Positions 7,646 to 17,001 of a DNA stretch of 64,000 nt are shown piece by piece. Both the position numbers and the translations under genes were made by a program. The notes below the pieces were generated by a model, which worked only from the letters and a program-made list of their open reading frames with translations, ran no database searches and was not told where the DNA came from. This DNA comes from Veillonellales bacterium. Its GTDB lineage: Bacteria > Bacillota > Negativicutes > Veillonellales > Dialisteraceae. The stretch spans positions 124,001 to 188,000 of the forward strand of contig CALXPQ010000002.1 of assembly GCA_944390485.1 (NCBI GenBank). The letters are read 5' to 3'. Position 1 is the stretch's first letter. Each line of letters opens with the position of its first letter.

Positions 7646-7668
7646 GCGGCTGAGAGGAAACAGGACTC

Positions 7669-8778
7669 ATGAAAAAACTCATTCTGACGGCAGGACTGGC
7701 GGCGCTCCTCACGGCATCGGCCGCGGCGGCGGAGCCGGCCACCCTGACGGACAAAGCGGACAAACTGGATGAAGTGATTTTCGGCTCGGTGCAGGAAGGG
7801 GCTTTCCTCGACCGGGTGAACGCCATGGACGCGGCGGTGTACGGCGGCGCAAACGGGCCGGCGGGACTGGACAACCGCGTCTCCGGGCTGTACCGGGACG
7901 TGATCCGCGACGAGAACGCGTCGCAGCCGTCGCTTTCCACCCGCGTGAACACGCTGGAATATTACCTCACCGATGAGATCAAGCAGGACGCGCTCTCCTC
8001 CCGCGTGGAGATGCTGGAAAATACCGTGTTCGGCGTATCGAAGACGGGAGCGCTCGACGTACGCGTGAACGAGCTGGAGAAAGCGGTCTACGGGGATACC
8101 CACTTCGAACTGGTGACGGTGCGCCTCCCGGCGAATACGGTCTTCAAGATCTCCCTCAATGAGGACGTGAGCTCGAAGAGCAATCAGGAAGGCGACGTGG
8201 TGCATTTCACCGTGCAGGAAGACGTCATGCAGGATGATGTGCTTGTCCTGCCCCGGGGCGCGCAGGGCAGCGGCGTCGTCACGAAGGTGACCCGTCCGAA
8301 ATTCTTCGGCCGGAGCGGCTCGCTGGAGATCTCCTTCAATCAGGTCTTCTCCATCGACGCGGAAGAGATCCCCACCGTGCTCGGTCCGGAAGCCCAGGAA
8401 AAGCTGAAGATGGAAGCGGCGGCCGTGGGGGCCTCCGCCGTGGGCGCGCTCGCGCTGGGGCCGATCGGCCTCGTGGGCGGGCTCTTCATCAAAGGCAAGG
8501 ATGTGGAGATGCCCGCAGGGACGGAGCTCTACATCCAGACCCAGCAGGACGTGGAGACCCACGGCATGAAACAGGCAGAAGGCGCGCCGAAGGCGATCCT
8601 TCACAAAACCGTCAAGGGCGGCGAAGTGACCGCGGAAATGACGGACCATGTGGAAAAATCCGCGCTGGCGGACGAAGCGAAAGCGGAACCCGCGGCGGAA
8701 TCTGAAACGGAAGGGGCAGGAGAAGCGGCAGCTCCCGGCGAAGACGAGCCGTCTGTCGTGATCATTCGGCATGAATAA
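7669..8778 (+). CDS. exported repeat protein, envelope-associated
   Basis: 369 residues. Signal peptide MKKLILTAGLAALLTASAAA, cleaved near residue 20. Residues about 25-140 hold four imperfect repeats of about 37 residues of the form L..RV..LE..VYG, predicted helical and possibly a coiled coil. A beta-rich domain follows (about 145-290, VTVRLPANTVFKISLNEDV onward) with a Gly/Ala hydrophobic loop (AVGALALGPIGLVGG). The C-terminal tail is Ala/Glu-rich. It overlaps the LptD-like gene by 8 bp, so translation is probably coupled and the product may work with that barrel. No known family name. Confidence 0.78.
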   Translation: MKKLILTAGLAALLTASAAAAEPATLTDKADKLDEVIFGSVQEGAFLDRVNAMDAAVYGGANGPAGLDNRVSGLYRDVIRDENASQPSLSTRVNTLEYYLTDEIKQDALSSRVEMLENTVFGVSKTGALDVRVNELEKAVYGDTHFELVTVRLPANTVFKISLNEDVSSKSNQEGDVVHFTVQEDVMQDDVLVLPRGAQGSGVVTKVTRPKFFGRSGSLEISFNQVFSIDAEEIPTVLGPEAQEKLKMEAAAVGASAVGALALGPIGLVGGLFIKGKDVEMPAGTELYIQTQQDVETHGMKQAEGAPKAILHKTVKGGEVTAEMTDHVEKSALADEAKAEPAAESETEGAGEAAAPGEDEPSVVIIRHE

Positions 8779-10750
8779 GAAACAGAAATGGATCTGTGCG
8801 GCGCTCGCCGCCGCGATGATAGGGACCGGTTCCGCGGCGTCGGCCGCAGCCGGCAGTGTGGTATGGGTGCTCGCCGGCACTGCGGCGCAGGCAGACGGTT
8901 CCGCCGTGCGCATCGCCGTACCGGACCGGCGCGCGCCGGCGCAGGGCGCGGAAAGCACGCCGGAGGCAGCGCCGGCTGCTCCGGAAGCCGCTGCGTCTGT
9001 GGCGGAAGGTATTCCGTCAGAGACCATGAGCATGACTTCTCCCGAGGTAACGGGCAGCCCGGCGGAAATGGAGACGCGGCAGACAGCTCCGGCAAAGGCT
9101 GCTGCGGGCAGCTCGCTGACAGAATTGGAGTCGGTCGCGCCGCAGGAGGAACCTGACGTGCAGGCAGCGGAAGAAGCTCCGTCCCTGCAGGAAGACGCCG
9201 TGACGGCGCTGGCCGACGCCCAGCGGGCGGATATGGACCAGCGGAAACGTGCCGCGCTGCAACAGGCACAGGCCGCGCAGGCAGCAGCTCCGGCGGAACC
9301 GGCGGACGACGGGGAGACTTCTTCGGCGGAGGTAGAAGCGGAAGAGACTTCTGCTGATGCTGCGGAGAACGAGGAACAGCCGGCATCCGGGGATGCGGAA
9401 GACGAAGAAACGGAAGCCGGTGCATCCATTTCTCCGGAAAATCCGATGGTGGTCAAAGCGGACGCTATGGCTTACCGCGGTATGACCGGCGACGTGGACG
9501 TGCGCGGCCGCGTGGACATCACCCACATGCAGGACCGGTACCAGACAGAACACGTCTACGGCAACAGCAACACCCAGCAGTACATCATCCCCGGCAAAGT
9601 CCGGTGGACCAGTCCGGGCAACGACATGACCGCTGAAAGCGGCACCTACGACGGCAAGACCACCATCGCCACTTTTGAAGGAATCAAGGGCTGGAACGAA
9701 GACAAGTATTATTACGAGGGGGAATCCGGGGTCTATAACCGCACAGATAATAAGGCAGTCGTGCAGAAAGGCTACTTTACGACGAAGCACGCTGTGGCGA
9801 AAGTGCCGGATTACCGCATTGAAGCGGACAGCATTGATATTTATCCCAATGATCACTACACAGCACATAATGTCAGTCTGTTTTTGAAAAATACCAGAAT
9901 TTTGACTTTATCATCTTATTCCGGCTCTTTACAAGATGGAACCAGCCTTATGACGTTGATTCCCTCGCCGACATTTGACAGTGATAACGGCTGGGGCCTT
10001 CGGAATCGGTTGACGCTTCCTATCGGCGGCCCGGAGAGCGACTTGTATTTCAATGCCCGGCTGGCTTGGTACACCAAGGAAGGATTCAAGCCGGATGTGG
10101 GGCTCCAGTGGAATACCGCACCGGGAACATTCCGATTCCGCTATGCAAAAGAAGAAAGTACGGTCAATGACGATCATGTGTGGGTAGAAAAGGAACCTTC
10201 TTTCTCTTTTAACTCCCGACATTTCTATATCCCGAAAACCAGCTTTTATGTAGGCGCCCGGGGAGAAATCGGACACTGGACAGAAGGACGGGTTTCCGGC
10301 AGTCACAAACAGTGGGATGTTTATCTGTCCCATAATCCGATTACGCTGGGACCGCATCTCCGATTTAACTGGCGGCTTGGATACTTGAGAGATTATTATG
10401 GCTATAACGATACGATTCGCCGGAATCGATACTATTCTCTGGGATTGAGCGGCTCCTACGGCATTTTCCGTTCGTGGATCAATTATACGGATAATAATCA
10501 AAAAGGACGGACCCCGTATCATTTTGATACGTATGATATGGATAAGCCTGTCAATATAGGAACTCGTCTGCAATTAACACCTTTGGATGCCATCAGTATT
10601 TCGTATTCGATTGATACAATTGATGGAGAGTTGAACCATCGTTACTTTACTTATTATCGGGATATGCATTCTTTCTACGGATGGATACGGTATGATAATG
10701 TGGAGAAGGAAACGGAATTCATGATTATGCCGAAGGATTTCACGTTCTGA
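8771..10750 (+). CDS. LptD/OstA-like outer-membrane LPS assembly protein
   Basis: 659 residues. A signal peptide (MNKKQKWICAALAAAMIGTG) leads into a long, low-complexity Ala/Glu/Pro linker (about residues 40-225). An OstA/LptA-like periplasmic beta-jellyroll follows (about 230-370, ENPMVVKADAMAYRG onward). The C-terminal half (about 390-659) is aromatic-rich with alternating strands, as expected for the LptD beta-barrel that inserts LPS into the outer leaflet. It ends in Phe. The start overlaps the previous gene. The DNA turns abruptly AT-richer from about 9850 to the end while neighbours stay GC-rich, which suggests exchange of the barrel-coding part. Confidence 0.75.
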   Translation: MNKKQKWICAALAAAMIGTGSAASAAAGSVVWVLAGTAAQADGSAVRIAVPDRRAPAQGAESTPEAAPAAPEAAASVAEGIPSETMSMTSPEVTGSPAEMETRQTAPAKAAAGSSLTELESVAPQEEPDVQAAEEAPSLQEDAVTALADAQRADMDQRKRAALQQAQAAQAAAPAEPADDGETSSAEVEAEETSADAAENEEQPASGDAEDEETEAGASISPENPMVVKADAMAYRGMTGDVDVRGRVDITHMQDRYQTEHVYGNSNTQQYIIPGKVRWTSPGNDMTAESGTYDGKTTIATFEGIKGWNEDKYYYEGESGVYNRTDNKAVVQKGYFTTKHAVAKVPDYRIEADSIDIYPNDHYTAHNVSLFLKNTRILTLSSYSGSLQDGTSLMTLIPSPTFDSDNGWGLRNRLTLPIGGPESDLYFNARLAWYTKEGFKPDVGLQWNTAPGTFRFRYAKEESTVNDDHVWVEKEPSFSFNSRHFYIPKTSFYVGARGEIGHWTEGRVSGSHKQWDVYLSHNPITLGPHLRFNWRLGYLRDYYGYNDTIRRNRYYSLGLSGSYGIFRSWINYTDNNQKGRTPYHFDTYDMDKPVNIGTRLQLTPLDAISISYSIDTIDGELNHRYFTYYRDMHSFYGWIRYDNVEKETEFMIMPKDFTF

Positions 10751-10772
10751 TATTTGGGGGATTTCAAATTTT

Positions 10773-12185
10773 ATGATAAATATCTGGGACGGCTTCCGGC
10801 TGGACGCGGACCGCTGCTTCGGGCGGGACTGGACGGTGACGGAAGCAGAGTTTCAAACGCATGAGGCGGAGATCCGGCGGGCCGCCGCGGCGGTGACCCG
10901 GCTGCGGGAGACCGGCTGCGGGCCCCGGGCGGGCGAGCAGGTGCTGTTTCCCCGGCTGCCATACCTTCTCGAAGAGAAGCGGCTCATTTCCGGGGGCGAG
11001 CTCCGGGACATGGAAGCGCTGGCGGCGCGGTGCCGGGGCGGCTTCGATGCGGTCCTCTCCGTGGGCATCGGCGGGTCGTATTTGGGAAACCAGGTGCTGT
11101 TCGACGCGTGCTGCGGGCCGTACTGGAACCTGCAGACGCCGGAGGAGCGGGGCGGACGGCCGCAGGTCTTCTTTGCAGGGCAGACCGCAGATCCGGAGGC
11201 GCTGGCCGCACTGCTGCAGTACCTTCGGGCACAGGCGGAGAAAAAAGACGGGCCGTACCGCGTGCTGACGCTGGTGATTTCCAAGTCGGGCACCACCATC
11301 GAACCGTCGGGCGCCCTGTCCGTGCTGGAGGCGGAGCTCCCGTCCTTCTGCGGGGAAGCGTGCTTTGCGGCCGTGACCGATCAGAAGAAAGGCAAACTCC
11401 TCGAAACCTGCCGGGAAAAGGGATGGATGCACTTTGTCGTGCCGGAAGGCATCGGCGGGCGGTTCAGTGTATTTTCCCAGGTGGGGATCGTCTTTGCGGC
11501 GCTCCTGGGGCTTCCTGTGGAGGACTTCCTGCGCGGGGCCCGGCGGACGGAAGAGGCGTGCCGGTCGGAAGACTGGCGGTCGAATCCGGCGCTGTTCCTG
11601 GCGGCGGTGAAGTACATCGCCACCATCCGGCACGGCGTGACGGCGGAGATCACCATGCCCTACAGCGGCCGGCTCCGGTCGCTCGGCGCATGGTACGCGC
11701 AGCTCCTCGGCGAATCGCTGGGGAAACGGGAGACCGTGCACGGCGGGCCTGCGTACGGCGGGCGGACGCCGGTGTGCGCCGTGGGGACGACGGACATGCA
11801 TTCCCTCACGCAGGAGCATCAGGAAGGGCAGCGGAACAAGCTGCTCCAGTTCATCGCGGTGGACGAGCCGGCGGCGGATCTGGAAGTTCATCTGGAGGAA
11901 GGCGGCCGGCCCTGCGCCGTACCCATGAGCCATGTGCTCCGGGCGGCGCTCGAGGCCAATGCGGAAGCGCTGGCAGCCGATCACCGCATGAGCTGCTGCC
12001 TCTCCATCCGGCGGCTGGATCTGCAGTATCTCGGCGGGCTGATGTATTTCTTTTTCCTGACCATCGCCTACGAAGGGGCGATGGCGGACATCGACGCCTA
12101 CGATCAGCCCGGCGTGGAAGGGTATAAAAAACTGCTGCATCAGGATCTGGCGCGGTACGCCGCGCCGGCGGCAGAGGAGGCCTGA
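10773..12185 (+). CDS. pgi: glucose-6-phosphate isomerase
   Basis: 470 residues, in the range for short bacterial forms. Interconverts glucose-6-phosphate and fructose-6-phosphate in glycolysis and in supply of cell-wall precursors. Recognisable family parts: SVGIGGSYLGN in the SIS fold, the phosphate-binding SKSGTTIEPS loop, GGRFSVFSQVG, and the catalytic Glu region LLGESLGK. QEHQEGQRNKL and DQPGVEGYKK follow near the end. The start has GGGGGA upstream. It sits between envelope genes; the stop is 19 bp before the PilP-like gene, so co-transcription is likely. Confidence 0.95.
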   Translation: MINIWDGFRLDADRCFGRDWTVTEAEFQTHEAEIRRAAAAVTRLRETGCGPRAGEQVLFPRLPYLLEEKRLISGGELRDMEALAARCRGGFDAVLSVGIGGSYLGNQVLFDACCGPYWNLQTPEERGGRPQVFFAGQTADPEALAALLQYLRAQAEKKDGPYRVLTLVISKSGTTIEPSGALSVLEAELPSFCGEACFAAVTDQKKGKLLETCREKGWMHFVVPEGIGGRFSVFSQVGIVFAALLGLPVEDFLRGARRTEEACRSEDWRSNPALFLAAVKYIATIRHGVTAEITMPYSGRLRSLGAWYAQLLGESLGKRETVHGGPAYGGRTPVCAVGTTDMHSLTQEHQEGQRNKLLQFIAVDEPAADLEVHLEEGGRPCAVPMSHVLRAALEANAEALAADHRMSCCLSIRRLDLQYLGGLMYFFFLTIAYEGAMADIDAYDQPGVEGYKKLLHQDLARYAAPAAEEA

Positions 12186-12204
12186 AAACAGGCGGAGGCA
12201 GACT

Positions 12205-12693
12205 ATGGTAGAGAAGAAGCGGCTGTGGACGGCGGGCGGACTGGGGCTCGCCATGCTGCTTCTGTCTCTGTGGGGCGTCTTCCGCGGCGGGACGGCGGCG
12301 GAACTTCTGCCGGAGACGCCGCCGGAAGCGCCGGATGTTACGGCGGAGCCGGCGCAGGAAACGGGGCGCATCGTCAGGAAATACGACGCCAACAAATACA
12401 TCCGCACGAAGCCGCTCCGGGATCCGTTCCGGCTGCCTGCGGAGGCCGGGGAGAAGCCCGCTCCGGCAGCGGCCGGCGGGACAGGCATGGATGATGCCGA
12501 AAGCCCGCCTTCTGTGCCGGTCCTGCAGGGGGTCCTCATCCTCGGCGAAGACCGGCGGGCCATGATCGCGGATAATGGAGAGACGAAGACAGTGCGGACA
12601 GGAGAGCAGGTGGGACAATGGACAGTGGCAGACATCACGGGAAAGCAGGTCGTACTTTCCGGACCGGGAGGCCAGACGGTCCTCACGCTGTAA
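12205..12693 (+). CDS. PilP/GspC-like pilus or secretion assembly protein
   Basis: 162 residues. A short cytoplasmic start (MVEKKRLWTAG) is followed by one membrane helix (about 8-27), then a Pro/Glu-rich periplasmic linker and a small C-terminal beta-domain (VLQGVLILGEDRRAMIADNG to the end). This architecture is that of PilP or GspC proteins, which connect the inner-membrane platform to the secretin of type IV pili or type II secretion. The next gene encodes a secretin and overlaps it by 76 bp, which supports the assignment. Other pilus genes are not in the window. Confidence 0.65.
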   Translation: MVEKKRLWTAGGLGLAMLLLSLWGVFRGGTAAELLPETPPEAPDVTAEPAQETGRIVRKYDANKYIRTKPLRDPFRLPAEAGEKPAPAAAGGTGMDDAESPPSVPVLQGVLILGEDRRAMIADNGETKTVRTGEQVGQWTVADITGKQVVLSGPGGQTVLTL

Positions 12694-14018
12694 CTCCTTC
12701 CCGGTGGAAACGAAGCGCGGCGCTGTGCTGCGCTTTCTGTCTGTTCTGGGCAGGAGCGTCCGCGGAGGACGGAACGATCAGCCTCCGGCTGGAGAATGCC
12801 CCCGTGCGGGAACTGCTGCAGAATCTGGCGGACATGTCCCACCGGAACATCATCTTTGCAGGGCCCATGGAGGGCGAAGTCACGGCGCATCTGGAAAACG
12901 TCACGCCGGACGAAGCGCTCCGCGCGGTGCTTGCGGCGGACGGCCTCGCCGCGCGGGACACGGGGACGGCGCTCATCATCTACGACGGCAGCCTGAAAGG
13001 GCGCAGCCCCACGGCAGAGTCGTTCCGCCTCTCTTATGCCGACGCGAAGGAAGTGGCGGAGAGCCTCGAAAGCATTTATAAAGACAAGCACATTTCGTAC
13101 AACGCGGGGGCGAATTCGGTCATCTTCAGCGGCTCTGCGGAAGAACTCCTGCAGGCGCGGAAGATCATCGCCGCGCTGGATCACCCGGAGAAGCAGGTGA
13201 AGGTGGAGGCGGAAGTGCTCGCCGTCAATAAGAACGACGCGAAGGAGCTGGGCATCGACTGGGATTTCCAGAGCCTCACCGGGAGCGCGGAATACAGCCG
13301 GGACAGCTGGACCGAGCAGCACTACGTCACCGATGACGAGGGGAACATCCGCTACGACGACGACGGCAATCCCCGCATCCGGAACATCGTCCATGACGGC
13401 TGGGACGTGACCGCGCCGGAGGGCTACGCGGGGCTCTCCTACGGGCGGAGCATCACCGGCCATCCGTACACCTTTTTCTTTCAGGCGAAGCTGAACGTCC
13501 TCATCTCCGAAGGAAAGGCGGAAGTCCTCGCCCGGCCGAACGTGGTCACCATGAACGGACGGGAAGCGGAGATCCTCATCGGCAGCGAGATCCCCGTCAT
13601 CGTGGAGCACACGGAGAACGGCGTGAAGACCACCGCCACGGAGTACCGGGACGCGGGCATCAAGCTGTCCTACACGCCGCGGATCAGCGCGGACGATGAG
13701 ATTACCGCCACCATCCGGGCGGAAGTGTCCACGCCGTACCTCGTGCCGGAAATGAAGGCGTACCGCATCGTCACGCGGCAGGCGGACACCATGGTGCGCC
13801 TCCGCTCGGGCGACGAGCTCGTCATCGGCGGCCTCATCGACCGGGAGGAGAGCTACACCTTCCGCAAGGTGCCGCTCCTGGGGGACATTCCCATCCTGGG
13901 GAAGCTCTTCCAGAGCCGGAGCCGCTCCGTGGACGAATCGGAGATCATCATTATCATCAGAGCAGAATTACTGGATCAGACACATCATGGCGACCTTGAA
14001 AATCAGCGGACTCAGTAA
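12618..14018 (+). CDS. secretin (PilQ/GspD family)
   Basis: 466 residues. The start is ATG 12618 (GGTGGG just upstream), inside the preceding gene. This gives an unusually long basic leader of about 30 residues before the hydrophobic signal core (SAALCCAFCLFWAGASA). Two N-domains follow: an STN-like segment (LRLENAPVRELLQNLADMS) and an N1-like domain (FRLSYADAKEVAESLESIY). The C-terminal secretin core has the hallmark VLARPNVVTMNGREAEILIG and VPLLGDIPILGKLF. It should form the outer-membrane pore for pilus or protein export. It is shorter than most PilQ. The end overlaps the ABC-F gene by 32 bp. Confidence 0.88.
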   Translation: MDSGRHHGKAGRTFRTGRPDGPHAVTPSRWKRSAALCCAFCLFWAGASAEDGTISLRLENAPVRELLQNLADMSHRNIIFAGPMEGEVTAHLENVTPDEALRAVLAADGLAARDTGTALIIYDGSLKGRSPTAESFRLSYADAKEVAESLESIYKDKHISYNAGANSVIFSGSAEELLQARKIIAALDHPEKQVKVEAEVLAVNKNDAKELGIDWDFQSLTGSAEYSRDSWTEQHYVTDDEGNIRYDDDGNPRIRNIVHDGWDVTAPEGYAGLSYGRSITGHPYTFFFQAKLNVLISEGKAEVLARPNVVTMNGREAEILIGSEIPVIVEHTENGVKTTATEYRDAGIKLSYTPRISADDEITATIRAEVSTPYLVPEMKAYRIVTRQADTMVRLRSGDELVIGGLIDREESYTFRKVPLLGDIPILGKLFQSRSRSVDESEIIIIIRAELLDQTHHGDLENQRTQ

Positions 14019-15882
14019 GTCCTTCGGCATCCATACCGTATTCGAAAACATTTCCTTCGACGTGGCGAGCGGCGAACGCATCGGCCTCGTAGGGGCGAAC
14101 GGCGCGGGCAAGACCACGCTCCTCCGGTGCATCATCGGCACGGAAGAGCCGGACAAAGGCTCGGTGAAAGCGTCCAGCGGCGCGGTCATCGGCTACCTCC
14201 GGCAGGACTTCAATTACACCTCGCATACCATCCGGGAAGAAATGGAAGAAGCGTGGCGGGACATCCTGTACTGCGAAGAGCAGCTCCGCGCGGCGGAGGC
14301 GGCGCTGGAAGCCCGGAAAGACGATCCGGAGCTCATCCGCCGGTACGGCCAGCTGGAAGCGCGCTTCGAATTCCTCGGCGGCTACCAGTACCAGTCCGCC
14401 ACGAAGAAGATTCTCACCGGCCTCGGCTTCCGGGAGGCGGACTGGGACCGGGACATCCATGCCTTTTCCGGCGGGCAGAAAGTGCGCATCAATCTGGCGG
14501 CGGCCCTCGTGCGCCATCCCGATTTCCTCCTGCTGGATGAGCCGACGAACCATCTGGACATGGGCATGCTGGAGTGGCTCGAAGACTACCTGCGCTCCTA
14601 CAAGGGCGGGCTCCTCATGGTGTCCCATGACCGGTACTTCCTCGACGCGGTGGCCACGGGCATCCTCGACCTCGCGCAGCACCACATCCGGAGCTTCCGC
14701 GGCGGCTACACCCGCTTCGTGCAGACGAAAGCCCAGCAGGATGCGGCCTACGAGAAGGCCTATGAGAAACAGCAGGAACACATCCGCGAGACGGAAGAAT
14801 ACATCCGCCGGTACAAGGCGGGCATCAAATCGAAGCAGGCTCGGGGCCGTCAGTCTCAGCTGAACCGGCTGGAGCGGCTTGCCGCGCCGGTCCATGAGCG
14901 CGCGCTCCGCTTTCATTTCGAGCCGCCGGAGGAATGCGCCGACAAGGTGCTGGACATCCTTCACGCGGGCGCGTCCTACGGGGCGCACGCCATCTTCCGG
15001 GACCTCACCATGCACATCCGCCGCGGAGAACGCGTGGGCCTCATCGGGCCGAACGGCGCGGGGAAGACCACGCTCCTGCGGCTCGTCACCGGGGACAAGC
15101 ATCCCGACGGCGGCCTCGTCCAGCTCGGGAGCAATGTGAAGATGGGCTACTATTCGCAGGAGCAGGAGCGGCTCGATCCGAAGCTCACCGTGCTGGAGCA
15201 GGTCGAGACCGCCTATGGCTGCGGCGAAGCGGAAGCGCGGAACATCCTCGGCATGTTCCTCTTTCGCGGCGACGACGTGTTCAAGCCGATCGCGCTCCTC
15301 TCCGGCGGCGAGAAGGCGCGCCTCTCCCTGCTGCTCCTCTTCCTGGAGAAGCCGAATTTCCTCATCCTCGACGAACCGACGAACCATCTGGATATCCCCA
15401 CGCGGGAGATCATGGAAGAAGCCATCGAGGCCTTCGGCGGCACGTCGCTCATCGTGTCCCACGACCGGTACTTCCTCGACAAGGTGGCCACGCGCATCCT
15501 CGAGATGGAGAACGGGACGCTCACGGAGTACCTGGGGAACTATACCTACTACCGGGAGAAGAAGCGCGATCTGGAAGAGTTCGAGCGGGACCGGCAGGGC
15601 ACAGCCCCTGAGGCGGAGAAAGAGGAAAAGGCGGACGCGCCCCGGAAAGCGGAGCACGCGCCGAAGAAAGAAGTTTCCCCGGCGGCCGCGGCGAAGCTGG
15701 AGCATCTGGAGATGGAGATCAGCCGGCAGGAAGCGACTCTCAAGATGTACGAGAGGGAAATGAATGCGGCCGCTGCGGACCCCGCGGCCTATGAAGCGGC
15801 GGCGGCCGCCTATGCGGCGGAAAAAGAGAAGCTGGACGCCCTCTACGGGAAGTGGGAGGAAGCGGCCGAGCGCGCGGAATAA
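13987..15882 (+). CDS. ABC-F family ATPase (ribosome-associated, Uup/YdiF type)
   Basis: 631 residues with two ATP-binding cassettes and no membrane segments. NBD1 has Walker A GANGAGKT (residues 36-43), signature SGGQK and Walker B LLLDEPTNHLD. NBD2 has GPNGAGKT, SGGEK and LILDEPTNHLD. The linker between them is the charged helical P-site tRNA interaction motif. The C-terminus (about 530-631) is a Lys/Glu coiled coil like that of Uup. Members act on the ribosome in translation rescue or, in some cases, antibiotic protection; which applies here is not visible. It starts inside the secretin gene and ends before a strong terminator. Confidence 0.93.
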   Translation: MATLKISGLSKSFGIHTVFENISFDVASGERIGLVGANGAGKTTLLRCIIGTEEPDKGSVKASSGAVIGYLRQDFNYTSHTIREEMEEAWRDILYCEEQLRAAEAALEARKDDPELIRRYGQLEARFEFLGGYQYQSATKKILTGLGFREADWDRDIHAFSGGQKVRINLAAALVRHPDFLLLDEPTNHLDMGMLEWLEDYLRSYKGGLLMVSHDRYFLDAVATGILDLAQHHIRSFRGGYTRFVQTKAQQDAAYEKAYEKQQEHIRETEEYIRRYKAGIKSKQARGRQSQLNRLERLAAPVHERALRFHFEPPEECADKVLDILHAGASYGAHAIFRDLTMHIRRGERVGLIGPNGAGKTTLLRLVTGDKHPDGGLVQLGSNVKMGYYSQEQERLDPKLTVLEQVETAYGCGEAEARNILGMFLFRGDDVFKPIALLSGGEKARLSLLLLFLEKPNFLILDEPTNHLDIPTREIMEEAIEAFGGTSLIVSHDRYFLDKVATRILEMENGTLTEYLGNYTYYREKKRDLEEFERDRQGTAPEAEKEEKADAPRKAEHAPKKEVSPAAAAKLEHLEMEISRQEATLKMYEREMNAAAADPAAYEAAAAAYAAEKEKLDALYGKWEEAAERAE

Positions 15883-15883
15883 A

Positions 15884-15928
15884 ATAAAAAAGAATCGCAG
15901 GGACAGGATCCTCTGCGATTCTTTTTTT
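15884..15928. terminator. bidirectional terminator between ABC-F and TSUP genes
   Basis: AGAATCGCAG (15891-15900) and CTGCGATTCT (15913-15922), perfect 10-bp arms, with A-run before and T-run after. It serves both convergent genes. Confidence 0.9.
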
Positions 15929-15947
15929 GTGTGCCGGGCCCGGCGCG

Positions 15948-16697
15948 TCACCACAGGATGATCATCGCGCCGGACAGCAGGAGCAGGCCGTACGTGAGAT
16001 GGTTGAAGAGCGACTGGTTGATGCGGCTGTGGATCGCGTTGCCCAGCCATATGGCCGCGCCGAGCGGGAGGAGGGCCAGCGCAGTGAGCGTGAAAAATTC
16101 CGCGTTGTACAGCCCTTTTTCGAAGTCGGCGATCATCAGGAACAGATTGAGCACCGCCCACACGGCGGAGGCGTTCGCGCGGAACGCGTGCTTGTCCCGG
16201 AACGTCGCCGCCAGGTAGAGCACGAGGAGCGCGCCCCCGGAGACGAACATGCCGTGGATGACGCCCGCGCCGAGCAGGATGGGCACCGGCGCCCACCGGG
16301 GCAGCGGCCGGTCGGTGCGCTTCAGCAGGAGATTCTTCAGCGCCACCGCGATGATGATCGCGCCGTAGAGCGGGATGAGCACCGCCGCGTCCACCGCGCC
16401 GTACAGCCAGAGCCCGGCGGCGATGCCCGCGAGCATCCAGCCGATGATGCGGAAAAATTCGCGGCGCACGAGGTACGCCCGGTTGTGCCAGGCGAGGTAC
16501 GCGCAGGCCGCCCAGTTCACCGCGTTGACGGCGGCTTTCGCCATGTCCGGGCCGAAGAGCAGCATGGACGGCGGGAGCGCCAGCATGACGCCCGCGAAGC
16601 CCGTGACGGCCTGGATCACGTTCGCAAAAAAGATGACCGCGGCGAAGGCGAGGCATTTCACCGGCTCGTCCGCCAGGATCGAAGGGACAGGAAACAT
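15948..16697 (-). CDS. TauE/SafE (TSUP) family membrane transporter
   Basis: 249 residues with about eight predicted membrane helices and the family's repeated pattern: an N-terminal NVIQAVTGFAGVMLALP and a mid-protein GVIHGMFVSGGALLVLYLA. Proteins of this family export sulfite, sulfoacetate or similar small anions. The substrate cannot be told from the sequence. A possible -10 box, TATAAT, lies at 16735-16730 on the minus strand. It is monocistronic, convergent with the ABC-F gene and divergent from the tRNA operon. Confidence 0.85.
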   Translation of the reverse strand: MFPVPSILADEPVKCLAFAAVIFFANVIQAVTGFAGVMLALPPSMLLFGPDMAKAAVNAVNWAACAYLAWHNRAYLVRREFFRIIGWMLAGIAAGLWLYGAVDAAVLIPLYGAIIIAVALKNLLLKRTDRPLPRWAPVPILLGAGVIHGMFVSGGALLVLYLAATFRDKHAFRANASAVWAVLNLFLMIADFEKGLYNAEFFTLTALALLPLGAAIWLGNAIHSRINQSLFNHLTYGLLLLSGAMIILW

Positions 16698-16797
16698 GAG
16701 ACCGCTTCCTTTCAGCAGGATTTGCCCCTATTATAGGCCGATCGCTCCATTTGTACAGGGCGGCCGCGGGAAATTTCCGCAAAATGTAAAAAAAGTG

Positions 16798-16826
16798 TAG
16801 ACAGACAGGGAAAGCGGTGGTATAAT
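16798..16826 (+). promoter_or_regulatory. upstream promoter P1 of tRNA operon
   Basis: TAGACA (16798-16803), a 17-bp spacer and TATAAT (16821-16826). It stands 75 bp before a second, perfect promoter. Confidence 0.6.
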
Positions 16827-16872
16827 CAGTAAACGTGATAGGCCGATAACGACCCGCGGAAATAAAAAGTGC

Positions 16873-16901
16873 TTGACAGAGATTTCCTCATCCGGTATAA
16901 T
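16873..16901 (+). promoter_or_regulatory. consensus promoter P2 of tRNA operon
   Basis: TTGACA (16873-16878), a 17-bp spacer and TATAAT (16896-16901), perfect sigma-70 consensus 20 bp before the first tRNA. Confidence 0.92.
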
Positions 16902-16920
16902 TATTTTCGTCACTTATCCC

Positions 16921-16996
16921 GCTGGCATAGCTCAGTTGGTAGAGCAGCTGATTTGTAATCAGCAGGTCGTAGGTTCGAGTCCTATTGCCAGCTCCA
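16921..16996 (+). tRNA. tRNA-Thr (TGT)
   Basis: 76-nt cloverleaf with CCA; acceptor GCTGGCA/TGCCAGC; anticodon stem GCTGA/TCAGC with loop TTTGTAA gives TGT. First of five tRNAs in one unit. Confidence 0.97.
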
Positions 16997-17001
16997 AATA
17001 T

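Noticed and set aside
10764..13610. A 948-codon minus-strand frame across pgi, PilP-like and secretin genes
   Set aside because: It crosses several clear plus-strand genes and encodes an Arg/Pro-rich sequence without any known motif. The same applies to long frames at 13957-16782, 32226-34931 and 56971-59448.
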